DNA of 64,000 nucleotides from Bugulina stolonifera. Its lineage: Eukaryota; Bryozoa; Gymnolaemata; Cheilostomatida; Bugulidae. The notes below the pieces were generated by a model. The model searched no databases and had not been told where the DNA came from. It was given only the letters and a program-made list of their open reading frames with translations. Shown here one piece after another: positions 1 to 10,860 of the stretch; the stretch's first letter is position 1, and each line of letters opens with the position of its first letter. The translations under genes were made by a program, and so were the position numbers. The DNA is taken from assembly GCA_935421135.1 (NCBI GenBank), contig OW285191.1, positions 5,837,504 through 5,901,503 on the forward strand, given 5' to 3'.

Positions 1-3000
1 GAATTGGTACTGAACTTTGACCCCAGCAAGAGACTATCTGCAAGAGATTGGCTCGTGAAGCTGGATGACTATAAGTTCTAGAACCACCTTCAGGGCGTCA
101 TAAACACTACTAATTAGTAAATTAACTCTATAGCAATTAAACATTCACATTATGTAATTCCATGCTATCCTCACAAGGCTTCAGGTACTAGTGTACATGA
201 ATATATTTTAGCTTATATATCCAGTAGATTTAAAACCATGATTCATATAAAGATATGCAAGGTCTTTTAGCTAGCATAGGCTCTGCCAGTTGTTAATTTG
301 GAAATTTATGAATCGTACTAAACCGATGTTGGTTGTTATTATATTGACATGTACCTTCCTGATGACTGCATTCTGTTAATGATCAGACATTCTCATAAAA
401 CATATTTAGTATTTAGTTAACTTCTTCCAAACTTACTTAATATGAGATTTACAATTATTGTCAAAAACTGATTGCTTCTAGTGTTTGTCGTATTATCATA
501 CACTAGTATCATAATTATTGTGAGTTACAGACACAACTATTTGTGATAATCGTAATACTAATTTAAATTGTGTAACATTGCTTAGTCTACTATCTTGTTA
601 TGGAACATATTATGATAAATTATGTGTTTTAGTAGTGGGAAGTTTAGGTAGGTTGATTGTGTTTGTGGATAGATTCCGAAAACAATACAATGCCGTGCTT
701 GACACCAAAATACTGTGTTTTATTGATTTAATAGAGTTGTATTTAATAATGAAAAGTTGGACATGCTCTCGTCATCTCAGTGACACTGATAGGTGTACAA
801 AGTTTAGAACCATGAGGGTAGATGCTATTTATTTCTGTTTGAAGTTCTGCATTCCTCAACAACTGATCAAGCTTGATAATTCGTGGAATGTGACACGTTT
901 TACATATTGTACTTTCAACGTTTGACAGTCCGCTGATGAATTTTGTTTTATAAAATTTGATCTTCCGAGAAACATCAGCATGCAGGTAGTGGTGTTTGAG
1001 TTTGAGTTTTTGAGTTTTTAAGTTTTTAAGTCTGAGAGACGTGAACCAAATGTTCGCTTTTTCCATTATAGTTCTTCTGTGCTGTCCTAGGAGCGATTTA
1101 GAACCTACAATTATACGTCCCTTGTATTTACCCTTCTCTTCCACCTCACCAAACATTTTAACGACATGCACTCTAAAAGGTTATGCTATTGTATTGGTGA
1201 AGAAATCTTGCATTAAATAACTCTTCAATGGGAATAAGGTCAAAGTTCATAGAATAGTCAAATAGTTCAGTTATTGTACAACTCAGGCTAGAGGAGTTCA
1301 CCAACACCTTAGTCTCTGCTAAAACTTGATAACACAAAGTAATCATAGACCTTAACAGGCTAAACACTATTCTGTGTCTGTCTGCATTTTCAATTTCTGT
1401 TATCTACAGCAAATATACATGTTACTAAGTCTAATGGCAGAGCAAATAATAACAAAATTACAAATGTGTAATATGGTTTGATGTAAGAAAAGGTATGCTG
1501 TGTGTGGTACAGAGCTGCTGTACTCAAATATTTTACTGGCATTGCAGTAACCATAGTATAAATTAATATTATACGTATGTGATGTGGTTTCTTCATATAA
1601 ATAACCTACTAGACTACATAAATAGGCGTGAAAGACAGAGAATAGACATGTTATTTATTGCTCACACTGGCCGCAACTTTCATGCCGAAAAGGATTTTAG
1701 GAGCAACAATTTATTAATAACCGTAAATACATAGCAACTTAATCAAATAATAATAAATATAAATTTTATTTGTGTTGTATTTGTTTGGCTTATCTATTCG
1801 ACGCACTTAGCAAGGTTGAAATGTCTATGATAAGGAGTGTACCATGTGGTATACAGGTGCTCCAAAATTTCATATATAATAGCCTGCAATCTATAATCTA
1901 TAGAAAACAAAATATTACTCGTATTTAGTTTAGTTTAACTTGAACACAAAAAAGACTTATGGTGTAATAGCACTTCAGCTAGTCGAGGCACCAGGCTTTG
2001 CCGCATCAGCAGTCAGCTCTGCTAAAAGTCACCCACTAATGAATCCAATGATGCTGCAGGGATCTTTGAAGTCATCATCCACCAGCCTTACAGCAGAAAC
2101 TGAACACGGCAAACCCTTCCTTAATGAAGCACACTGGTGGCCCTTTCTGCTATGTCCTGTATCAGCAGTCAATTTTGGAAACAGAAAATTTTGTTTTACT
2201 GTAGATTTTATGGGCTGATAATTTGTATGACATACAATGTACAATGCCTATTCTCATAACCATAAATGGCTGGTAAATATTACTTGATATGTGTATCTAG
2301 TAGTTACCTAACAATCATAGCTCTGGATACTAGGGTATACTTTATATACCCACCACCCCTGCAACGAACCGCAGATCACAGGCTAGTAGGATTTGCTAAC
2401 ACTGTTATTAATGCAATAGAGTAGCGAATCGAACCAGATCTCTATAAAATACTGGATGGTGGTGTATAATATACAGTGTACATGTATATGTATATGTATA
2501 ATATAGTAATACATGTACATGTACAATGTGTGTACAAACTCTAATCTGCATTTAGTTCAATACTTAGTAATACAATAATTATAAATTTGTTTTTTTGTGA
2601 AAGGCCGAGAGCTGACTCATTGTCTATTAATAGTATAATAACCATTACCTACATCAAAATCCCCCCGTACTTGTGTCGTGTTGAAGTTTTTTATGGAACT
2701 CTCAGGTACCTATTGCTTTATACTGCATGTAGTTGTCCCTCCCAAAGGTATATCTAGCCTGAGAGTTTGTGAAATAAATACATGTATTACATAGGCATCT
2801 CCTGTGAGCCGATGACCCATTGACCCCTCTATGAAACTGCAGTGAAAAAAGCTCTGTATAAAATGAACTGTTTTTTGTAACATAATTAAGTTTGCTGCAG
2901 GGATATCAATAATGTTGCCTCTCTATATATGCAGTGCATATGTGGTTCTTCACACTACCCTAGCAGCCTTTCAGCCTCAGTTCCCTGTAGGACTGCTGCA

Positions 3001-3375
3001 TAAAGGTAGCACACAGGTGGCAATATAAATGTCATACCCATATACTTGAGATATCAGTTAGACTCATTGGTCACTTATATCATAACAATGTAGCTAAATT
3101 TTTCTCAGTGATAGAGCAGTGCTTGGTAGAACCAAGGGCTACATAGCTAGTTCAGTGCATCGTATAGTTTTGTGTTGGGTGCAACCCATGGGCAAACTTT
3201 ACAATAACATAGCAGCAGAACCTAACAATACACCTTGTAGGTTATACACATTTTTTATTTGTATAAACTTCCCCTCATATCTGAAAAATAACGAAGGCAT
3301 AATAAATGGCTACTATGTCTGTGCCATTTCTCACATAAGTATAGAGCAGTTTAGCTGTACTTCTCTATGTGCATT
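1..3375. other. Non-coding or unrecognised stretch
   Basis: No open frame here carries a recognisable domain; those present are short and lack convincing splice context. The DNA is AT-rich with small microsatellite patches such as the GTATAT run near 2470-2525. The segment at about 1388-1560 recurs in diverged form at 3376-3490. A distal exon of an unrecognised gene could have been missed. Confidence 0.5.
1388..1560 (+). repeat. Diverged local duplication, copy 1
   Basis: This stretch shares the blocks TCTGTTATCTACAGCAAATA and CAGTAACCA, in the same order and orientation, with 3376-3490. Both copies keep a CTGTTAT-TACAG block that resembles a 3' splice acceptor, but no coding meaning is apparent. 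Probably an old local duplication or two copies of a low-copy repeat. Confidence 0.4.
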
Positions 3376-3490
3376 ACTTCAATTTTCTGTTATTTACAGC
3401 AAATACACATGTTATCAGCTCTAGTGGCGGCGCTAATAGCTTGTGTAAACTTATATTATTTTGCTGGCAATGAAGTAACCACATCTTGGC
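3376..3490 (+). repeat. Diverged local duplication, copy 2
   Basis: Partner of 1388-1560, sharing the acceptor-like CTGTTATTTACAG block and the GTAACCA end. It lies directly before the 9-bp minisatellite. No function is assigned. Confidence 0.4.
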
Positions 3491-3498
3491 ATTACGTT

Positions 3499-3770
3499 AT
3501 CAGGGGCATCAGGGACATCAGGGGCATCAGGGACATCAGGGGCATCAGGGGCATCAGGGGCATCAGGGGCATCAGGGGCATCAGGGGCATCAGGGGCATC
3601 AGGGGCATCAGGGGCATCAGGGGCATCAGGGGCATCAGGGGCATCAGGGGCATCAGGGGCATCAGGGGCATCAGGGGCATCAGGGGCATCAGGGGCATCA
3701 GGGGCATCAGGGGCATCAGGGGCATCAGGGGCATCAGGGGCATCAGGGGCATCAGGGGCATCAGGGGCAA
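3499..3770. repeat. 9-bp minisatellite (CATCAGGGG)n
   Basis: About 30 head-to-tail copies of a 9-bp unit (CATCAGGGG) with almost no variation; only the first units carry a G to A change giving GGGACATCAG. The unit length is a multiple of three, so several frames stay open through it as artificial Gly-Ile-Arg, Gly-His-Gln or Met-Pro-Leu repeats. These are not taken as genes. The homogeneity implies recent expansion. Confidence 0.95.
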
Positions 3771-4246
3771 GTTATCAAAAGGATGGCGAGATCAGCAGGC
3801 CGGGGGTCCAGGGGGCCGCCTATGAACCAGCCAGGTATAGGAAGGGCAACTTTTGGAATGATAATGTCTAGATTTAATCATGCGGTATAGACAGACAGAT
3901 TAGATACGGGCTAAAGTATATTTGTTGTTCAGTTTGGCTAGATAATTCAGTTTACATGTACATACTTCCAAGCACTGATTACAATTGTAGAAGTTCTACG
4001 ACTGCAGTAGGCGTATATTATGTAGCCTGGTATTTATTGTAATACAAAACCATGTTTAACACAACTTATAGTTAGAATACACCAAATGTGTTCTTTACTA
4101 ATTACGAGAAATTAAGATATACATGCAAATATATCCAGACCCTTTAAAGACTATTGAGTATTCAAATATCAGATAGGTCTATATCATATTCAAAACCTAA
4201 AGAGAGCAAGACAAGTGGTCACAAACAGATTATCGAGGCATCGCAC

Positions 4247-4345
4247 GTTACACCCTCTTAAGGGTGTAACGAAACCACCTACCCCTACCCTACCCACAAA
4301 ACTGCCTACTCTACCCTACCCATACGAAATCTCCTACCCTACCTT
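4247..4345. repeat. Short perfect hairpin followed by CCTACCC-rich run
   Basis: Positions 4247-4256 and 4261-4270 are perfect 10-bp inverted arms (GTTACACCCT / AGGGTGTAAC) around a 4-base loop. A C-rich stretch with CCTACCC-like motifs follows to about 4345. The run is too irregular for a telomeric array. No function is assigned. Confidence 0.6.
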
Positions 4346-4722
4346 CGATACCACCAACCCTTCACTACACAAGCCTTGAAGGCTTTAATTACAGGTAATG
4401 ATTATCCCTAAGGTTAGTCTACTCCATTTACCATCAAATCAATGAAAAATATTATGAAAAAGCTAGTAGATTATCTATAATAGAAGCCAATACTATTAAA
4501 AATTTATTTTTGATTTTCAGATTTTCTCTCTGCCTGAGTACTATAGATTATATCACAGCACAGCTTTATTACGTTACTATAGAGAAGCGCATAATCTAAG
4601 GCTAACATCAATACTTATCTTCTCCCTGAGTTCTTAGGTTGTGATGAATATACATAAGGGTCACCACAGTGACAGCAGTAGTCTTAGTTTAATTATTATT
4701 ATATTATTATTATTATTATCAT

Positions 4723-6414
4723 TGTGACGAAATATGCTGATTTGTGTATATCAAACCGTTTGGAATAACAGTTCGATATACAAGGACACAGGATTAGCAC
4801 CAATCACAGGTACCACAACATGAAGTTGTGTACACCCAGTGACTAGTGCCAATAACCTATGTCATCAGCACATTCGCAGCGAGGTGCAGAGATATCAACT
4901 TGGATGTTGGGTTGACCTTTTGGGTCATCCCTACTTCCATTATGACATCCACAATTATTATAACATGTATAAGTTATTAGCCACCGATATACTTGTAAAC
5001 AACATTAATCTGATTGGTTTACCATAATACACTTAGCACATGTAGTAAATAATGGTCATAGCACACGTCTAACTAATTAGCATATTTTGTCATTTGTCCC
5101 TACTACTACTAAGTGACAATTCAGGTTCCATGTGCATGTAACATACATTGAGATTGCTAGCAACTCTAGACTCTTCGCGACTGCATTGTCTACATGTACA
5201 TGTACTTGTAATAGCAAATTATTCATTACCTAACTTATTATTATATAACAGATATCTCTGACTGACTATCAACTAAACCCTGCAATCTGAATTCAAATGG
5301 CGTGTATTAATGTCCGAGTTATTATGTTCCTTAAATTACATTCAGAACCAAATGTGAGATTCAAAGTTCAATTTAATATCTTTATTATTAAAAGCCTAAC
5401 TATAAAATATAATACATATTATAAGCTATAAAGTTGATTACTACATTGCAAAACTTACAGTTTCAGTCCTTTTTGGTTGCTCTGCGTTCTTGACAAATTG
5501 ATACAAAAAGTATACTGTAAAAGTGTAAGATAGATATTAGTAAGCTCTATGTAAAAAGTCTTATGTCCTTATACCCGCCTCTCTCACTCTCTCTCTGTCT
5601 GTGTCTCTCTGTCTCTCTCTGTCTCTCTCTGTCTCTCTCTGTTTCTGTCTCTATCGCGGTGCCTCTTTTATATCAACCAGATTGGTATGTCATATAAATT
5701 CCAAACTGCATGTACGATGTATCCAGCAGACCCGGGTATATCTAGATGGTACTAAGCTCCGGTTTTTGTTTCTGATGCCATACTCATGGCGCCATACTGG
5801 GTCTATGTTGCCTGTAGCACACTAGGATATTCTCATGATATGACTTGTGCTGTTATATGAATATAATGTCATACCCATCACATCATGCTTGATCTTAACC
5901 AATTCTAAGTTTTCTGTCTCAGACAGTAAAGCCAATGTTCTGTGCTGCTTGTACTGCACCAGGATATTCTCACGATAATTAAATAATTAAATAACTAATG
6001 TCATATTTTTTGTGTGTGCTTTCTGTAGCACACCACAAACAAGTTCAGAGCAAACCATAATTGACGTCAACTTATATTGCCATGTAAATTCATAAAATAA
6101 CTTTATAAAATGTGTATACTACATGTACATGTATATGCATGCAACATCCCATCACATAAAACAATGCTACGCTTTACCAAATTTCAAAGCAACTTTATTT
6201 ATGTAGTATTATTCAATATTCAAATTATTCAAAACTGTATATAATAATGCTCAAAGCCATGTATTTATAAAGCTATGCAATAATATCCACAAGCATGTAT
6301 TTATAAAGGTATAATATGTGTATAAGGTATAATATGTGTTTTGTATTATTTATAGCACTATATTAGTACGACACTAGTGTGTCAAAGGGTAGTCATATAA
6401 ATAAATACATGACA
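4723..6414 (-). repeat. Gypsy-A 3' LTR
   Basis: 1692 bp, the copy downstream in element orientation. In element sense it begins TGTCATGTATTTATT and ends CGTCACA. It includes a TCTC-rich microsatellite (about 5580-5650), and the short open frames in it recur unchanged in the other LTR. Those frames have no domain and are not called as genes. Confidence 0.93.
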
Positions 6415-6426
6415 TCCCCCTTTTTT
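6415..6426 (-). promoter_or_regulatory. Gypsy-A polypurine tract
   Basis: The minus strand reads AAAAAAGGGGGA immediately before the TGTCATG start of the 3' LTR. This is the expected position and composition of the plus-strand primer of an LTR retrotransposon, and it confirms minus orientation. Confidence 0.88.
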
Positions 6427-6462
6427 CACCAGCGTCGTCCCGACGCAACTGCTCACCGCCGT

Positions 6463-6999
6463 CTAATCATCATAGCGATAGAACTTGAGTAGATCCATCG
6501 CTACATTGATAGACTGCTTTGCAGCTACCAGCTCTTTCCAGGCTTGAAGGTATAATGTTCTAGGCATCGACCTAGCAACATTTACCCTCCTGCCAATGTG
6601 TCCACTGGCGTGCTGTACTGGTACAACACGCCGTGACCCCGTAGCTTCACTAGAGGCCCCCACCGAAGTAGCTGGCCTAGTTACAGCAGAAGAGGTCGCA
6701 TTATGAGTTGGTCCGCTTGCTGCCTCTGAAGCAGGTGCAGCCACCGCAGCCTTCTTTTTCAATTTTCTCCTCTCTCTGAGCTTCAAATTCTTTTTATAGT
6801 TCTTTCCAGGAACATGCTGTACAAGATCTGATGCTGCCACCGCAGGCAGCTGCGCCACATCTTGTTCTGCATGTGGTGTAGCCACTGTGTGTGCTTCCAC
6901 CTGTGGTGGATGCTCACCCAGAAGCTCTGCCTCCCTCCTGGAATCTATCTCTATGTCCATATCCTGCAACAATAAAAGCATGTCCCTGGTCATAAACAT
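6463..6999 (-). CDS. Unrecognised 178-aa ORF downstream of integrase in Gypsy-A
   Basis: An uninterrupted frame lies between the integrase stop and the polypurine tract, in the place where env-like or accessory ORFs occur in some LTR elements. The protein has an acidic N-terminal third, a strongly basic stretch near residues 67-85 (KNYKKN, RERRKLKKK), an Ala/Ser/Thr-rich middle and a helical-looking C-terminus ending YRYDD. There is no signal peptide or membrane segment, so it is not a typical envelope. The basic patch would suit nucleic-acid binding or nuclear entry, but that is inference. It is open while neighbouring RT is broken, which may be chance or selection in a non-autonomous lineage. 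Confidence 0.45.
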   Translation of the reverse strand: MFMTRDMLLLLQDMDIEIDSRREAELLGEHPPQVEAHTVATPHAEQDVAQLPAVAASDLVQHVPGKNYKKNLKLRERRKLKKKAAVAAPASEAASGPTHNATSSAVTRPATSVGASSEATGSRRVVPVQHASGHIGRRVNVARSMPRTLYLQAWKELVAAKQSINVAMDLLKFYRYDD

Positions 7000-7036
7000 G
7001 CCTAGTTACTGGACAAAGACGCCGCCAATGGGTAGC

Positions 7037-8347
7037 CTATTGGCGAGCACCATAGTACACTGGCTGCCTTGGTCGAAGGTTGTAACCTTGACCTTCGGCA
7101 GCTTCAGGTTCTACATTGTCACCATCTATGACCTCCATTGCTTCAATCTCATCGTCCCAAACCACTTCCTTTGATGCATCAGACTTTCCGTCTTCTGAAT
7201 CAGAGGTAGCGTCTGGCCACGCCTCCTCTGCCTCCGCCGCCCAAGCCTGGCGAGCCTTGAACGGTTTACACTGATTCTTATGAACCCAACGTGTAACCCC
7301 GCGCTTGCCCTCCTGCTGCACCATTACTTCATCGCCCATAACAAGGCAGATGATGTATGGCCCCAGCCACTTTGAGTGCAATTTTGAATGTGCACCTTCA
7401 TCCGGGTCCACTCGGTGTATGTACACCAAGTCTCCCACCTGAAAGTTCACTTTCCTTGCTCTCCTATCATACAAATCCTTCTGCTTAGCAGATGAACGTG
7501 AATTAGCCTTCGTCGCCTGAGAGAAAGCCAACTGAAGGCTACTTCTTAGCTCATCAACATAGCTACAAACATCATCAAAGTCCCTTTCATCTGTGGATGG
7601 ACAAACAACATGCATGGGTAAACGTGGTGACCTCCCACATTCCAGTTCAAATGGCATAAAACCAGTTGAGCTGTGCACCGATGTCCTATACGCAAACAAA
7701 GCCAGATCCAAGTATTCGCACCATTGTTTCTTGTTTCGAGCAACGTAAGCTCTCAACATGGAACACAGTGTATTGTTGAATCTCTCTACCAAACCCTGAG
7801 CTTGTGGATGGTAAGCCGCTGAGTACCTGCCTTTCATACCAATAATACGTGCCACCTGCTTGAATAGATCAGAGGTGAACTGCGTACCCTGGTCTGTTTG
7901 GCAGTCCAACGGCACACCATGCCTACAAACTACCAGAGCCACAAAGGCCCTTGCCACGGTTTCTGCCCGTATATTCCGCAGTGGACAACATTCAGGCCAT
8001 TTCGTAAAGCGGTCCATGCAAACAAGTATGTACTTGTTCTGCTTAGAGCTTGTCGGAAATGGACCCGGAATATCCATCACTACGGAATTCCAGGGTGCTG
8101 ACGCCACTACTGGCCTTAAGGGCTCCTTCACTGGATGTGTAGGCTCCTTCTTTGAGGCACAGCTTGAGCAAGAGTTTACATAAGCAACAACATCATTACC
8201 TATATTAAGCCACCAGAATTTCTGTGAAATTCTTTCAAGAGTCTTAAATATTCCCTGATGCCCAGCTGTAACCGAATCATGCACCTCTGAAAGATAACCT
8301 AAGAATGGTAGACTCAACCTAGCAAAATAACATTTTGACAATTTCAA
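7037..8347 (-). pseudogene. Gypsy-A pol 3' part: RT thumb fused to integrase, RNase H deleted
   Basis: 436 codons. Residues 1-20 read like the RT thumb (KLSKCYFAR...FLGYLS). From residue 21 the frame is integrase: an HHCC zinc domain (H23, H30, C60, C63), then the DDE core with D92 (MDIPGPF), D152 (TDQGTQF) and E188 (GLVERFN). A C-terminal region of about 100 residues follows, ending YNLRPRQ. Autonomous Gypsy elements carry the rest of the connection domain and RNase H between thumb and integrase. Its absence places a clean in-frame internal deletion at about 8287. Integrase motifs are intact, so this portion may still encode a folded protein, but the element cannot supply its own complete RT/RNase H. 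Confidence 0.85.
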
Positions 8348-8354
8348 TTTCGAA

Positions 8355-9181
8355 TTAAAGATTTTCTAACCTTTGACCAACTTCCTCCAACTGATTTAAG
8401 TGTTCCTCAAAAATCCTAAATACAATCAAACAATCATATATACATGCATATATCACTATGGAATGAAATAGTAACCCGGACAGTACAAGTTGCATCAATC
8501 TGGCAAAAGCAGCGGGTGAATTCCTAGCACCTTGTGGCATTCTATTATACTCAAATAATTTCTTTGAAGATTATGAAAGCAGTATACTTCTTTGATTCCT
8601 CATCAATATTCATCTGGTGGAATTCTGAATAGAGATCAAGTGTAGTAAGGTACTTTGAACCTGACAAAAATTCTAGACTCTCAACTACCCTGGAAGTGGG
8701 TATGAGTCAGGCACCGTACGTTCATCCAGCGTTCCGTAGTCAATGCAAACCCCAGGCGAACCATCAGGTTTCTTGACCAGTACCACTGGACTATCAAACA
8801 GTGAACAACTAGGCCTAATCAGCCCAGAGTCTAGCATTTCGTCTAGCTTCTTATCAAACTGCTCCCTTTGGGCATGAGGTACACGATATGCCTTGTGCCT
8901 AAAAGGTGTGTCATTAGTCAATTCTATTTTATGCTCATAACAGGAGTGCCTGTTATTTGTGCATCATTAACAGCAAAGACATGTTTATACTTGAGCATGA
9001 GATCTTTCAATTTAAACTGTTCATCCCATGTAAGGGTTGAATCGTCTAATGAAAGTTCCTGTATCTGTCGTTCGACCATCGGGGCTTCAGTCGTAGTTTC
9101 GACCGATTCCACCGGCAGTCCTACGTCATTTGCTGGCTCACAAACACTTAATGTAGTATCTTTGTAATAATATATTGTCAA
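8355..9181 (-). pseudogene. Gypsy-A reverse transcriptase remnants
   Basis: Two separate frames carry RT pieces. 8685-8921 has the RT start (LDEMLDSGLIRPS, SPVVLVKKPDGS, CIDYGTLDERT). 8355-8540 has the later palm (MPQGARNSPAAFARLM). At the usual YxDD site it reads YACIYDC, so the catalytic Asp pair is lost. Between them the minus strand still reads LDLYSEFHQMNIDEESKKYTAFI with a frame change and a stop. 8924-9181 holds the linker before RT. The gene is clearly inactivated. Confidence 0.85.
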
Positions 9182-9479
9182 GAGGGGGCTCAGTAGGATT
9201 CAAAATCTTTATTGGAATTGAGATCCCAGCCATTACCACCAGTCAACTTTAGAAAGTAATCAATACTACTATCAAATTCCTGTTTAAATAACAATTCAAT
9301 TCAGGTTTTTATAAGCGAGCTAAAAACTCCCTCCACTACTACCATAGAGTGTGCTGGTCTTTTAAAAGTATTTAAAGCTGCTACCTTTTGTTTTACATTG
9401 CCAACTGCAGTCTGCCTGAAAGGCATGTAACTTTTTTCAACTTTAATCCCACAATTACAAATATCAAAAACAATAGAAC

Positions 9480-9660
9480 CAATTTTCCAATAATATCTAT
9501 ACCAATAATGCCATCATGGTTACAATCTGGAAATACATAAAACAAATGATCTACTACCGTTGAGCCTACCTTAATTTTTAATTCAACTTCTCCTAATAAA
9601 TTTAATACTTCTCCTGCTACACTAAAGACTACTAACCAACTAATATTTTAAAAACTCTAG
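9480..9660 (-). pseudogene. Gypsy-A aspartic protease C-terminal remnant
   Basis: Translating the minus strand from about 9620 to 9490 gives VAGEVLNLLGEVELKIKVGS, then FPDCNHDGIIGIDIIGKL. The GIIGIDIIGK segment is the second conserved motif of retroviral-type aspartic proteases (ILGxD). It lies upstream of RT, as expected. No DTG active-site motif was found upstream, so this is a decayed piece. Confidence 0.75.
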
Positions 9661-10842
9661 TAATTGCTAATGATGTGTAAATCTAAACTTAGGATAATAT
9701 TTACAGTATATCACTATATGAAGTGTTGCGACATAATTTATGTCAAGTATGAAATAGTCAGAGATCCTCAAATGACACAGTGTAATAATTTCCTCTAGCC
9801 CATATGGCTTAAACAATAATCTCTGACCATCTATTAGCCTCTAAAATAATCGTCTTGACCACTAGTTCATTTTAAATTAATCACTGCTAATAAATGGACT
9901 TTACAACTAAATAATAGGTTTCCGGGGATATTCCAACGCATGCACTCTTCACAAAATAACTACATGCCCTATGCATATACATGTAACGTTAATACAACAA
10001 CAATAATTACAACACATGTATGCCTCTAGCATACATCCACACTGTGTCTATCAATATCTACATAGTCCCGCGGCCATGGAAACCTCTCTACCTACAGCCC
10101 TGTGCTGTAAATGATATGCATATCAACAAAGCAATAGGAACCTAAGCCTATAACTATAACACGTGTATGTTAGATCACTGTACCAATTAGTCAGTCGACC
10201 CTTTGGTTTACTACAGATTATTTTTAAACATTTTTAATTGGCGCCATAAGTATGTATATATAATTTCCTAAATAATATATACATGGGGTTTTTTATTCAT
10301 TATTTTTAATATCTAACAATACACAAAATGAACTAACTTAATGTGGTCCGCCTATTTCATACTTGACACTAGCAACGTCACCTAAAGTTAATTTCTACAT
10401 GAATAATTTTAATAAAATCCTTACTGAGCCAAAATCACATATATCATATTGTGGCCAATTTCTTCATAAAATTAGACTGAACTATTATACCTATAAATAG
10501 CTAAATCATGGACAATTAACATTAATAAGAATTCACTAAGAATTATTACTGTAAACAATACATTGCACACTATGCAGTACAAATGCATGTAGTTGTATCT
10601 CACTTTATTTACAGTGCATTAATTAAATAATCTCTGTACAGACAACTTAATGACAAAACCTCATGAGTGGCATTGACATCAATTTTAACAACCAATTCAT
10701 TAATAATAACTATCCTCTATTATTATAATTATTTATAATATACTATAACCAATAGGAATACATGTGATACTTATTTTCCAAGATAATTATAATTAAGTAA
10801 GGAATGCAACAAAAGAACAATTCAGACAACATACAGCCACTC
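9661..10842 (-). other. Gypsy-A 5' internal region without gag frame
   Basis: The interval between the primer-binding site and the protease remnant should hold gag. It is AT-rich, has stops in all minus-strand frames, and I see no zinc knuckle (CCHC) or capsid-like frame. Gag is either decayed or replaced by non-coding sequence. Confidence 0.6.
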
Positions 10843-10860
10843 TCATATGGGAAGTATCCA
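10843..10860 (-). promoter_or_regulatory. Gypsy-A putative primer-binding site
   Basis: Directly inside the 5' LTR the minus strand reads TGGATACTTCCCATATGA, starting with the TGG that pairs with the CCA end of a tRNA. The matching tRNA was not identified. Confidence 0.6.

Noticed and set aside
578..1596. Overlapping frames on both strands near the left edge
   Set aside because: Low-information AT-rich frames without domains, mutually overlapping.
3367..3890. Repeat proteins (GIR)n, (GHQ)n and (MPL)n
   Set aside because: They come from a 9-bp minisatellite open in several frames; no gene context.
4271..4345. Interstitial telomere-like array
   Set aside because: CCTACCC-type motifs are irregular and do not match TTAGGG-type repeats.
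4839..5825. Short frames of 62 and 74 codons repeated at 10977 and 11739
   Set aside because: They are LTR sequence duplicated by element structure and have no domain.
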